NCBI GenBank assembly: GCA_030018575.1
Contig: JASEIA010000033.1
Coordinates: 1-14,204, forward strand
Length of the DNA: 14,204 bases
Reading direction: 5' to 3'
Origin: Nanobdellota archaeon
Lineage (GTDB): Archaea > Nanobdellota > Nanobdellia > SCGC-AAA011-G17 > GW2011-AR17
A program made the position numbers and the translations under genes. This document shows, in pieces, positions 8,745 through 14,204 of this stretch. Every line of letters starts with the position of its first letter. The stretch's first letter is position 1. The notes under the pieces are model-generated. The model had not been told where the DNA came from. It saw only the letters and a program-made list of their open reading frames with translations, and ran no database searches.

Positions 8745-10711
8745 TCCACCTTGGGCGCTATTGCATTCGCGGGGTTGTCAGCCATTGCAAACGCTGTTTC
8801 CATGTCTTCCACTGTTGAAGGAACTGCCGTGGCAGGCACGTAAAATATTATTTTTTGCCCCTTGCTGAAATCCTTCCTGCTGAAGTCCCAGACTGATGAC
8901 GAGCCTCCGCTTACAACATTGTTCAGCGTCATGCCAGGCGTTGTTGTTGTGCTGCATCTTTGCTCAGTGAACCCAAGCAGCCCGAGGACATTCCTTGTGG
9001 GCTGCTCCACGCAGTGTGTTACTTCTTTTCCTTTTATAGTTATCTCAAATCCCTTTGAAACAAGGCTTGTCTGGATATTGTGCCTGCCTGCAACAAGCCT
9101 TATTTTTCCTGTCGCAGATGCTGCAGAAGCTGCAAATCCGTTTTCCTCGTTGCTGATGCTGATTATTGCTGTTTCCCCTACCTGCAGCGCCCTCTCAAAC
9201 CCGCCCTCAACAACCATTATCTCATAATTAAATTCCTTGTAAGGCTCAAGCTTCAATGAATATGTATCCTCTGAAACAGTGCTCACAATCTGCCTTGCGT
9301 CAAGATATCCTTCCTTGCTTGCAGTCATCAGCGCGTTTGCGCACTGCGGCACTTTGCCTTCAAAGTATGTTTCCCTTGAATTCCTGTCGACAGAAGTTTT
9401 CCCGGCTGTGCAGACAGTGCTTATGCATTTTAGCTTTATTTCAGCGTCATTGACAGGCTGCAGGCTGCCTTCTGAGTCAGGAGCCAGGGAATATACCCTT
9501 GCCCTGCCCTGCGCCTCGCTGCAAATCCTGTTGTCCACATCAGGGATGTCAAGGGTCCCTTTCTTGTTTTCCCGCGGCTGGTTATTGTCAATCGCAACCA
9601 TCACTGCAAACTGGAACACATACCCGTTTTCATCAGACAGGGTTACAAGAACAGGATGCATGACATCGTACACAAAATGATAATCATTTATGCAGAATAT
9701 TGATGTCAGGAAAGCCATTGCGCTGTTTCCGACATCATTGAAAGGCTTTGCAGTCAATATCTCGCCATCTGATGGATAAACATCCATCTTGATAGGCCAG
9801 TCTGTTGAATAGCGGAAAGTTGAGCTTATTGCCTTGTGGCTTTTTGCCAGCGCATCCCATACAAAGTAATTATTGCTTCCTTCTGTGGCAGTGCCTTTCA
9901 GCTTTATGAACTGCATGTTTGCGTTCAGCGCCTTTTTCAGCTCCTGCTCAACACCTGATTTTGTCCATACTTTCGGGGCGCAAGTCATCTCAGTGCCTGA
10001 AAACGGGATTCCCTTGTACATTGCAAGAATGTCTATTGTCTTTTCTTCGAGGTAATAATCAGTGTTTTCCTTGTTCAGCAGCTCCCTTCCAATGCTGTAC
10101 ATCTCCCCTATTCTTGCGTCAGCCTTTGCGTAGATTTTCGGTATCCTGTAAACAAAGTCGCGCATCTCGACTTTTATCGGGAAGTCAACAGTGGCAAGGA
10201 CAGCATCATAGTTTATTGAAACATCAGCATTAACCCTGCCGAAGCTTGCATTGAACCTGTCAAACAATTCAAAGTTAAGCGTGCATTCCCCTGACTTTTG
10301 CTTGATGTATTCTTCAAGCGCTGTTTCCATTTCATCCCTTGTGGGCGTGACTGTCTTCTGCACCCTGTTGCCCGCGATGTAAAACCAGAACGGCGCCTTC
10401 ATTCCCGGGAGCACTTCAAGGTTTTCACTGAAAGGATGAGCCAGGCTCGGAATGCTTTTCTCTGCAGGAAGCTCAATGTATCCGCCCTGCATCCCCAACA
10501 GCGAGACTCCTTCGTCTGCAATTCCCGCAATGCAGTCCCGCACATACCTGTGGATTTCAGCCGCCTGCTCAGGCACAGCCAATGCAGCCTGCCTGTCCTT
10601 TTCCCACTGGCTAAGAAAGGCTCCCTGCCGCATCATTATTAGCAAAACAGCAAGGGCAACAATCACCAGTCCTACAGTTACATATAGCGTAACCTGCCCT
10701 CTTTTCAGCAT
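8738..10711 (-). CDS. Prepilin-signal (class III) membrane-anchored surface protein, 657 aa
   Basis: The N-terminus MLKRGQVTLYVTVGLVIVAL is a typical archaeal type IV prepilin-like signal. Basic residues and a Gly-Gln cleavage site (between G5 and Q6) precede a hydrophobic helix to about residue 27, so a FlaK/PibD-type peptidase would leave the helix as an anchor or assembly stem. The remaining 630 residues should be extracytoplasmic. They contain scattered cysteines and, at about 400-490, a beta-sandwich segment resembling carboxypeptidase-regulatory/PEGA folds (pattern around 'FEGKVPQC' and 'TASKEGY'). The protein is far longer than an ordinary pilin (usually 100-200 aa). The start is fixed by a TATA box centred about 26 nt upstream, giving a leaderless mRNA. 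It is the first gene of an operon with the giant protein, so a role as anchor or partner of that protein is inferred. No specific function is recognised. Confidence 0.9.
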   Translation of the reverse strand: MLKRGQVTLYVTVGLVIVALAVLLIMMRQGAFLSQWEKDRQAALAVPEQAAEIHRYVRDCIAGIADEGVSLLGMQGGYIELPAEKSIPSLAHPFSENLEVLPGMKAPFWFYIAGNRVQKTVTPTRDEMETALEEYIKQKSGECTLNFELFDRFNASFGRVNADVSINYDAVLATVDFPIKVEMRDFVYRIPKIYAKADARIGEMYSIGRELLNKENTDYYLEEKTIDILAMYKGIPFSGTEMTCAPKVWTKSGVEQELKKALNANMQFIKLKGTATEGSNNYFVWDALAKSHKAISSTFRYSTDWPIKMDVYPSDGEILTAKPFNDVGNSAMAFLTSIFCINDYHFVYDVMHPVLVTLSDENGYVFQFAVMVAIDNNQPRENKKGTLDIPDVDNRICSEAQGRARVYSLAPDSEGSLQPVNDAEIKLKCISTVCTAGKTSVDRNSRETYFEGKVPQCANALMTASKEGYLDARQIVSTVSEDTYSLKLEPYKEFNYEIMVVEGGFERALQVGETAIISISNEENGFAASAASATGKIRLVAGRHNIQTSLVSKGFEITIKGKEVTHCVEQPTRNVLGLLGFTEQRCSTTTTPGMTLNNVVSGGSSSVWDFSRKDFSKGQKIIFYVPATAVPSTVEDMETAFAMADNPANAIAPKVEW

Positions 10712-10733
10712 GTAATTTTATAAGATTTAACTA

Positions 10734-10748
10734 TATATAAAGTATTCG
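10734..10748 (-). promoter_or_regulatory. BRE/TATA promoter of the surface-protein operon (leaderless)
   Basis: On the minus strand CGAATAC (10748-10742) is followed directly by TTTATATA (10741-10734). The TATA centre lies 26 nt upstream of the A of the start codon at 10711, so transcription should begin at or next to the ATG. No Shine-Dalgarno sequence lies between them, which agrees with leaderless translation. A second TATA-like stretch (TATATAA, 10754-10760) lies further upstream and could serve either strand. Confidence 0.7.
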
Positions 10749-10826
10749 CCGCCTATATAAAACCCAAAAAAGCCAGCCGTCCGGCATTATTTCTGTTATT
10801 GCGCGGTTTTTGCAAAAATCCTAACC

Positions 10827-10843
10827 CGAAAAGCTTTTTAATA
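10827..10843 (+). promoter_or_regulatory. BRE/TATA promoter of the Thr-Val-Val tRNA cluster
   Basis: CGAAAAGC (10827-10834) followed by TTTTTAATA (10835-10843) matches an archaeal BRE plus box A. The predicted start is near 10865, giving a leader of about 10 nt before tRNA-Thr. A second A/T stretch at 10852-10859 would place the start inside the tRNA, so it is less likely to be the promoter. No comparable box lies at the right distance before the third tRNA. Confidence 0.65.
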
Positions 10844-10874
10844 CCCTATAGTTTAAATAATTAGCTTTAAGTCC

Positions 10875-10946
10875 GCCCCAGTGGCGCAGTGGCAGCGCGG
10901 CTGACTTGTAATCAGCAGGTCGGGGGTTCAACTCCCCTCTGGGGCT
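10875..10946 (+). tRNA. tRNA-Thr, anticodon UGU
   Basis: A full cloverleaf is visible. The acceptor GCCCCAG pairs with CTGGGGC (10939-10945) over 7 bp and the discriminator is U (10946). The D stem is GCGC/GCGC. The anticodon stem GCTGA/TCAGC encloses loop CTTGTAA with anticodon TGT at 10907-10909. The T stem GGGGG pairs with CCCCT (one G-U) around loop TTCAACT. The 3' CCA is not encoded and there is no intron. U at the discriminator is usual for archaeal tRNA-Thr. Only 8 nt separate it from the next tRNA, so the two are surely co-transcribed. Confidence 0.97.
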
Positions 10947-10954
10947 TTCATTAC

Positions 10955-11027
10955 GGACCCGTAGTCTAGCGGCTATGACGTCTCCTTGACAGGGAGAAGG
11001 TCGAGTGTTCGAATCACTCCGGGTCCA
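10955..11027 (+). tRNA. tRNA-Val, anticodon GAC
   Basis: The acceptor GGACCCG pairs with CGGGTCC (11020-11026), with discriminator A at 11027. The anticodon stem TCTCC/GGAGA encloses loop TTGACAG, anticodon GAC (10988-10990), which reads GUC and GUU. The T arm is GAGTG-TTCGAAT-CACTC. No CCA is encoded and no intron is seen. The D arm, anticodon stem and variable region match the downstream tRNA-Val(CAC) base for base except the first anticodon position, so the two are paralogues. Confidence 0.97.
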
Positions 11028-11040
11028 TTCATAATAATCT

Positions 11041-11175
11041 TCCGCGCCGCCGCAATACAGGCGGCGCTAGGCGGGCTAAGCAAAGCGCTTGCCTGCCGCA
11101 AGCTGATACGCACGAAACTGCGCCCAGTTTCGGCGCACCGAAAACCGCTAGTTTTCGAGTGAGGCTGCAAGCCTT
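11041..11175. other. GC-rich element of five consecutive stem-loops between the valine tRNAs
   Basis: Five inverted repeats nearly tile this spacer. (1) 11044-11051 pairs with 11060-11067, 8 bp perfect, loop of 8. (2) 11070-11081 pairs with 11087-11097, 11 bp with one bulge (T11077) and one G-U, loop of 5. (3) 11113-11120 pairs with 11125-11132, 8 bp perfect around CGCC, extendable by 3 bp past bulged A11112. (4) 11139-11145 pairs with 11151-11157, 7 bp perfect, loop of 5. (5) 11162-11166 pairs with 11170-11174, 5 bp, loop of 3. A weaker alternative (GCTTGC/GCAAGC, 11087-11103) competes with stem 2. The composition contrasts with the A/T-rich flanks. It could be an inserted interspersed repeat, a small structured RNA, or processing signals within the tRNA transcript. 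No known RNA family is recognised. Confidence 0.6.
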
Positions 11176-11177
11176 AT

Positions 11178-11250
11178 GGACCCATAGTCTAGCGGCTATG
11201 ACGTCTCCTTCACAGGGAGAAGGTCGCCAGTTCGAATCTGGCTGGGTCCA
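11178..11250 (+). tRNA. tRNA-Val, anticodon CAC
   Basis: The acceptor GGACCCA pairs with TGGGTCC (11243-11249), with discriminator A at 11250. The anticodon stem TCTCC/GGAGA encloses loop TTCACAG, anticodon CAC (11211-11213), which reads GUG. The T arm is GCCAG-TTCGAAT-CTGGC. No CCA is encoded. Compared with tRNA-Val(GAC), the seventh acceptor pair and three T-stem pairs differ with both partners changed, so the structure is intact and both genes should be functional. No TATA box is seen about 35 nt upstream, so expression probably depends on read-through from the upstream tRNAs across the structured spacer. Confidence 0.97.
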
Positions 11251-11309
11251 TTTAATATTCAAAAAATTATTTTAAAAAAATAAAGAAAAAAATCAGGCGG
11301 CTGCCGCCT
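11251..11309 (-). terminator. Hairpin plus U-tract terminator of the coiled-coil protein gene
   Basis: On the minus strand AGGCGG pairs with CCGCCT around CAG (11309-11295), a perfect 6-bp stem covering the last Ala codons and running to the edge of the stop codon. It is followed downstream by runs of 7, 7 and 6 T residues. Archaeal termination relies mainly on such T tracts. The same A/T-rich 42-bp gap separates this gene from the convergent tRNA-Val(CAC), and its plus-strand T stretches may also end the tRNA transcript. Confidence 0.6.
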
Positions 11310-12633
11310 CTGTTGTTTTGGCTGATTCTTCTGCCGCGTTTTCCTCTGCTTCAGCCTCTACTTCTTCAGCAGCTGTCGCTGCTGCAAGCTCTGCTGTCGC
11401 TCCTGCCTCTTTCAGCTTCAGGAAAATCTCGCGAAGCTTTGCATTCGCGTCCTGCAGCGCTTTCCTGGCTTCCTTTACCAATGCGTTAGCCTCATCGAGC
11501 TTTGCCTTCTTATCCTCGCCTGAAAGCTCAGAGGTTCTCACTTCAAGCAATAAAGAATGCGCTGACTTGAACTTTGTTTTCGCAAGCTCAAGCTTTGCCT
11601 TGAACTCGGCAACCAAAGGCTCAACAGCGGAAGTGTCTTTTCCGTTCTCAGCCATTCTTTCCATTACTCTCTCAAGCTTTGCTGCAAGGTGCTCTGCCTT
11701 AACAACTATGCCTGCCATTCTTGCGTTTGACGCAGACTCAATGTAGGCGTTTATCTTGTGCTTCATTTCCTTCCACGCAACAGCAAGCTCTTTTCCTGCC
11801 TCAACAATCGCTTCTTTTGTCTCTGCGCTTTCAATTTCTGTTTTTATTGCAGTGAACTTTGCAATCTGCTCGTCAAAGAAAGCAACTGCCGCGGCTTCTT
11901 CCTTATCTGTTAAGTATTCGCTTGCAACTGCTTTTTCCTTTCCGCTTTCAAGCGAATTCAATATTATATCTGCGTGCTTCAAGAGCTTTTCTTTTGCAGA
12001 AGCCCTAAGCTCTTCCCTTGCCTTTGCGCATTCCTCGCTTTCCGGGGATGCCTTGCATACCTTTGAAGTCTTTGCCTGCTCAAGCCTCAGCTTTGCTTTG
12101 TCCAGCCCTGCTAAAGCTTCCTGGTATCTTTCCCTTGCCTTTGCAAGATTTGCCTGCGCATTCGCAATCCTTGCCCTGTCAAGCGCCCTTGCCCTGAATT
12201 CCTTTGCTCTCCCAAACTGGCCAAGAACTTCATCATCCCTAAGCTCCTTCAGCTTCTGGATTCTCTCTTCCCTGTTTGCTTCAAACTGCTGGAGCTTTTC
12301 CCTGAATTTTGGCGCCGATGCTGCAATGTTGCCAAGCCTCTGTTGGAATTGCGCATTGCATTCCTCTTCTGTCTTTCCGGTTTCCTTGCACCGCTCAATA
12401 AGCTCTGCAACCCTTGCTTCATGCTTTGCAAGCAGCTCATCTTTTGCCTCAATAAGCTTTTGCCTGTCTTCAAGCGCTTTTTCCCTTGCGTCAAGCAGCC
12501 TTTCCCTGGCCTTTTCCCTGCCTCTTGCAGGCGCGTCTGTCGTGCTGTCATCTGCTGCATCTTCAGCAAATGCCAAAGGCAGCATTCCGACAACAAACAA
12601 TGCCAGCACAAATATTGCCAATAATTTTTTCAT
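11293..12633 (-). CDS. Secreted charged coiled-coil protein, 446 aa, function unknown
   Basis: A clear signal peptide (residues 1-23, hydrophobic core LLAIFVLALFVVG, ending AFA before EDAADD) is followed by about 390 residues of almost unbroken Glu/Lys/Arg/Ala/Leu helix. Helices are separated by short Pro/Gly loops. Two close cysteine pairs, C82/C92 and C193/C202, each flank a short charged loop and could form disulfides closing helical-hairpin turns. The last 30 residues are an acidic Ala/Glu tail without a membrane segment, so the mature protein should be free outside the membrane or bound to another surface component. The start is supported by GGAGG 7 nt upstream, the best SD in the window, and by the signal peptide. 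It faces the COG2512-type regulator gene across a 257-bp divergent promoter region. No enzymatic motif is seen. A structural or scaffold role is only a guess. Confidence 0.88.
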   Translation of the reverse strand: MKKLLAIFVLALFVVGMLPLAFAEDAADDSTTDAPARGREKARERLLDAREKALEDRQKLIEAKDELLAKHEARVAELIERCKETGKTEEECNAQFQQRLGNIAASAPKFREKLQQFEANREERIQKLKELRDDEVLGQFGRAKEFRARALDRARIANAQANLAKARERYQEALAGLDKAKLRLEQAKTSKVCKASPESEECAKAREELRASAKEKLLKHADIILNSLESGKEKAVASEYLTDKEEAAAVAFFDEQIAKFTAIKTEIESAETKEAIVEAGKELAVAWKEMKHKINAYIESASNARMAGIVVKAEHLAAKLERVMERMAENGKDTSAVEPLVAEFKAKLELAKTKFKSAHSLLLEVRTSELSGEDKKAKLDEANALVKEARKALQDANAKLREIFLKLKEAGATAELAAATAAEEVEAEAEENAAEESAKTTEAAAA

Positions 12634-12640
12634 TTTTATT

Positions 12641-12645
12641 CCTCC
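12641..12645 (-). promoter_or_regulatory. Strong Shine-Dalgarno site of the coiled-coil protein gene
   Basis: GGAGG on the minus strand, 7 nt before the ATG at 12633. It stands out because other genes in the window appear leaderless or have weaker sites, which suggests high translation of this exported protein. Confidence 0.75.
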
Positions 12646-12712
12646 GTTGTTTTTTATCCTTTAATATTCATGCAGCTTTCCTGACTGCATACAGCATTAA
12701 CGAGGAATTTTG

Positions 12713-12729
12713 TTTATATACATACTTTC
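12713..12729 (-). promoter_or_regulatory. TATA promoter of the coiled-coil protein gene
   Basis: TATATAAA on the minus strand (12720-12713), preceded by a purine-rich GAAAGTA (12729-12723) in BRE position. The predicted start near 12690 gives a leader of about 57 nt carrying the GGAGG site. Confidence 0.6.
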
Positions 12730-12800
12730 AAAAGCGAAAAATAAATGGCTTATTCCTGCGATTAATGCTTTACAAAACTTTATGCGCGCTATTTTTCAAA

Positions 12801-12861
12801 AAACAAGCTTGTTTCCCCCTTCTTTCGTGAAAATAAGGGATATTCCAATAAATAAGAATAT
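12801..12861. promoter_or_regulatory. Two inverted repeats in the divergent promoter region, candidate operators
   Basis: AAACAAGCTTGTTT (12801-12814) is a perfect 14-bp palindrome. ATATTC (12840-12845) and GAATAT (12856-12861) form a second inverted repeat with a 10-nt spacer, ending at the TATA box of the plus-strand gene. Their placement suits binding by a dimeric HTH protein, possibly the adjacent winged-helix regulator acting on itself or on the divergent gene. A/T-rich archaeal spacers produce such palindromes by chance, so this is tentative. Confidence 0.3.
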
Positions 12862-12868
12862 TTTTAAA
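12861..12868 (+). promoter_or_regulatory. TATA box of the membrane winged-helix regulator gene (leaderless)
   Basis: TTTTTAAA is centred about 26 nt before the ATG at 12891, so the predicted transcript starts at the start codon. No SD is present in the interval. Confidence 0.6.
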
Positions 12869-12890
12869 CATCAAAGCTGCTTATAATGGC

Positions 12891-13583
12891 ATGCGAAAAA
12901 AATTGCTTGCGCTTGCTTTGCTCCTGCTTTGCATTAACATTGCGTATGCCGCGGAATTGAAAGGCGTTATATATAATTCTCAGCTTGAGCTGCAGAAGAA
13001 TGCGATTCTTGAAATCAATACAGAGCCCAGGCAGTTGATTGTTTCAAAGGACGGGACTTACTCTTTCAATGTGCCTGAAGGGAATTACCTGCTTACTGCA
13101 AAGCTTCTGAACGGAAACGAGATAGAGCTTTTTGCAGAGGAAGAAGTGTCTGTTTCTTCAGAAGGCTCATACATCCTTGACATTATATTGTTTGATTACA
13201 TTGAGGATGAAGCGCAGGTTGACATGGACATAAGCTCAGGGTTGGAGGAAAACAACAATATGTGGATTTATGTTGGCATTGCTTTTCTTGCGTTAATGCT
13301 TATTGCAGCTGTTCTTGCATTGAGATGGACCGGAAAGAAAGCAGGGGAAATGCAGAAAAATATTGAGAAAGAGCTTTCAAATGAAAAAAACATCGGCGCT
13401 GACCTTGAAAAAATAATAAACATAATAAAATCAGAAGGCGGAAGGACGACTCAGCTTGAAATCAGAAAGCACATCCCGCTTTCAGAAGCAAAAATCAGCC
13501 TGATGATTGCAGAATTAGAAGACAAAGGCATTATAAGAAAGATAAAAAAAGGCAGAGGGAATATTATTATTCTTAACAAATAA
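12891..13583 (+). CDS. Membrane-anchored winged-helix transcriptional regulator (COG2512-type), 230 aa
   Basis: A likely one-component envelope sensor. Residues 1-20 are a signal peptide (basic start, Leu-rich core, AYA end). Residues 21-115 form a beta-rich extracytoplasmic domain of the carboxypeptidase-regulatory/PEGA kind ('SKDGTYSFNVPEGNYLLTA'). Residues 124-146 are a single transmembrane helix (MWIYVGIAFLALMLIAAVLA). A charged linker follows, then a C-terminal winged helix (about 170-228) whose recognition helix is around residues 198-213 and whose wing is Lys/Arg/Gly-rich ('KIKKGRGN'). This order matches the archaeal family of predicted membrane-associated transcriptional regulators. 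In that family the helix-turn-helix lies in the cytoplasm and a ligand or stress outside is thought to be sensed. Targets are unknown. The divergent coiled-coil gene and its own promoter are the nearest candidates. The start follows from the TATA distance and signal peptide. Confidence 0.9.
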   Translation: MRKKLLALALLLLCINIAYAAELKGVIYNSQLELQKNAILEINTEPRQLIVSKDGTYSFNVPEGNYLLTAKLLNGNEIELFAEEEVSVSSEGSYILDIILFDYIEDEAQVDMDISSGLEENNNMWIYVGIAFLALMLIAAVLALRWTGKKAGEMQKNIEKELSNEKNIGADLEKIINIIKSEGGRTTQLEIRKHIPLSEAKISLMIAELEDKGIIRKIKKGRGNIIILNK

Positions 13584-14060
13584 CTATCTCTTCTTAATCA
13601 AGTCCCCAATCGTAAACCCTTCGTCTTCAGAAGCCTCTTTCCTTACCTCGACAGCTTCCGCTTCTTCAACAATCTTTATCCCCAGAAACCTCTCAAGCTT
13701 TCCTGCAGTCGCTATCGCCGGAGACATGTGCCCTGACTCAATCCTCTGTATGACAGACGCTTTCTCCGCAACAGCCTTTGCAAGCTGCTCCTGCGTCAAT
13801 CCTTTTTTCTCCCTTGCATTCTTTACTTTGTTTCCCGCGCCTGAAGAAACTGAAATCTCTGTTTCAGCCCCCTTTAGCGCGGTTCTTGCAGCCTCTTTTT
13901 TCAACTGCTCTTTCTGCGCTTTCTTTCCCGCAGAAGGCAAACTAAAGCCAGATACCTTCTCGCCGTATTTTGAGCATGCATTGCAGACGCTCATTTCGCA
14001 TCCTTCAATAATGCACTGGCAAAGAGCCGTGGCTTTTCCGCAGATTTCGCATTGTGGCAT
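13584..14060 (-). CDS. mbf1: Archaeal multiprotein bridging factor 1 (aMBF1), 158 aa
   Basis: A conserved archaeal protein with an N-terminal zinc ribbon and an XRE/Cro-type helix-turn-helix. The zinc ligands are C4-x-x-C7 and C26-x-x-C29, separated by a loop containing the family-like 'IEG-EM-VC' pattern. A Lys-rich linker follows (about 44-75). The HTH spans about 78-130, with the signature 'LTQEQLAKAVAEKASVIQRI' and 'FLGIKI'. The C-terminus 'GFTIGDLIKKR' matches the usual closing motif of the family, and the length is typical. Eukaryotic MBF1 bridges activators and TBP, and the archaeal form has been linked to the ribosome/translation. Unusually, the zinc-ribbon loop carries extra cysteines C14, C16 and C21. 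The gene is monocistronic and converges on the winged-helix regulator with no intergenic base. The start is supported by GGGGTG 4 nt upstream. Confidence 0.95.
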   Translation of the reverse strand: MPQCEICGKATALCQCIIEGCEMSVCNACSKYGEKVSGFSLPSAGKKAQKEQLKKEAARTALKGAETEISVSSGAGNKVKNAREKKGLTQEQLAKAVAEKASVIQRIESGHMSPAIATAGKLERFLGIKIVEEAEAVEVRKEASEDEGFTIGDLIKKR

Positions 14061-14064
14061 TTTA

Positions 14065-14109
14065 CACCCCTTTTGTTATATAGTGAAATAGCAATAATCC
14101 CTATTTAAG
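14065..14109 (-). promoter_or_regulatory. Promoter and Shine-Dalgarno region of aMBF1
   Basis: GGGGTG (14070-14065, minus strand) lies 4 nt before the ATG at 14060. A TATA-like TTAAATAG at 14108-14101 predicts a start near 14079, leaving a short leader that contains this SD. A closer CTATATAA (14083-14076) would put the start inside the gene, so it is the less likely box. Confidence 0.5.
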
Positions 14110-14137
14110 CATTATTGGCTTGCAGCAGTTGCTTATT

Positions 14138-14159
14138 TTTTGCGGTTTTCCTCGCAAAA
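14138..14159. other. Small perfect hairpin upstream of aMBF1
   Basis: TTTTGCG (14138-14144) pairs with CGCAAAA (14153-14159) around an 8-nt loop. It lies beyond the aMBF1 promoter and may belong to the 3' end of whatever lies outside the window, or be chance. No gene is visible between 14061 and the window edge. Confidence 0.3.
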
Positions 14160-14204
14160 CACCGTAATTGTTCAGCTTTCTGAAGCATTTTTGATGTATA
14201 TTCT

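Noticed and set aside
10752..10800. A second TATA-like motif (10754-10760) followed by a small GCCG/CGGC hairpin, considered as a short RNA gene before the tRNA cluster.
   Set aside because: There are no C/D or K-turn boxes, the stem is only 4 bp, and no terminator is seen. It is better treated as part of the back-to-back promoter region.
11041..11175. Reading the stem-loop array as a CRISPR or a known ncRNA such as RNase P or SRP RNA.
   Set aside because: The hairpins differ in sequence and are not regularly spaced repeats with spacers. None of the conserved cores of RNase P or SRP RNA could be identified.
10973..11262. Two minus-strand open frames (65 and 77 aa) across the tRNA-Val genes and their spacer, containing 'PDSNWRPSPCEG'.
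   Set aside because: They are antisense translations of the tRNA genes and the hairpin element. This peptide is a familiar spurious product of tRNA-Val annotation. There is no SD or family support.
11756..12664. A 302-aa plus-strand open frame opposite the coiled-coil protein gene.
   Set aside because: It is Ser/Ala/Phe-rich, as expected from reading Lys/Glu/Ala-rich coding DNA backwards. The minus-strand frame has a signal peptide, SD, promoter and terminator.
14138..14159. The perfect hairpin near the right edge considered as an intrinsic terminator.
   Set aside because: Neither strand has a T tract directly downstream of the stem, and no gene ending there is visible in the window.
1..14204. 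Insertion sequences, integrase genes, prophage or defence genes.
   Set aside because: No transposase, recombinase, nuclease or phage structural motif was found in any convincing frame. The window is accounted for by the listed genes.

Overview
The window looks like chromosome from an archaeon, most likely a DPANN lineage such as a Woesearchaeota/Pacearchaeota-type genome. The evidence is: tRNA genes without an encoded CCA; BRE/TATA promoters about 26 nt before start codons (leaderless genes) next to genes with a Shine-Dalgarno site; an archaeal MBF1 protein; a membrane-anchored winged-helix regulator of the COG2512 type; and an archaeal prepilin-type signal peptide. The archaeal assignment is firm. 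The lineage is inferred from remembered resemblance of the two large surface proteins to DPANN proteins.

Layout. Positions 57-10711, on the minus strand, hold a two-gene operon that fills three quarters of the window. A 657-aa protein with a class III (prepilin-like) N-terminus is followed, with a few bases of overlap or gap, by a 2895-aa exported mosaic protein. The giant carries a calcineurin-like metallophosphoesterase, a TPR-like helical pair, a long conserved-looking core, a Cys-rich segment, a 3D (MltA/YabE-type) domain and a C-terminal SGNH hydrolase. Three small disulfide-type modules ending in Cys-Cys lie at domain borders. Positions 10875-11250, on the plus strand, hold tRNA-Thr(UGU), tRNA-Val(GAC) and tRNA-Val(CAC). 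The two valine genes are separated by a GC-rich spacer that folds into five near-contiguous stem-loops. Positions 11293-12633, on the minus strand, hold a secreted, highly charged coiled-coil protein with a strong SD and a hairpin plus U-tract terminator. Positions 12891-13583, on the plus strand, encode a signal-peptide/beta-domain/TM/winged-helix regulator. It converges with zero spacing on aMBF1 (13584-14060, minus strand). The last 144 bases hold only the aMBF1 promoter region and a small hairpin.

How it fits together. The operon builds a cell-surface assembly: a prepilin-anchored partner plus a giant enzyme-bearing protein. The coiled-coil protein is also exported. The COG2512-type protein could pass an envelope signal to transcription. 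These links are inferences from signal peptides and proximity. The most unusual items are the domain mosaic of the giant (a 3D domain in an archaeon, beside phosphoesterase and SGNH domains) and the structured element between the valine tRNAs.
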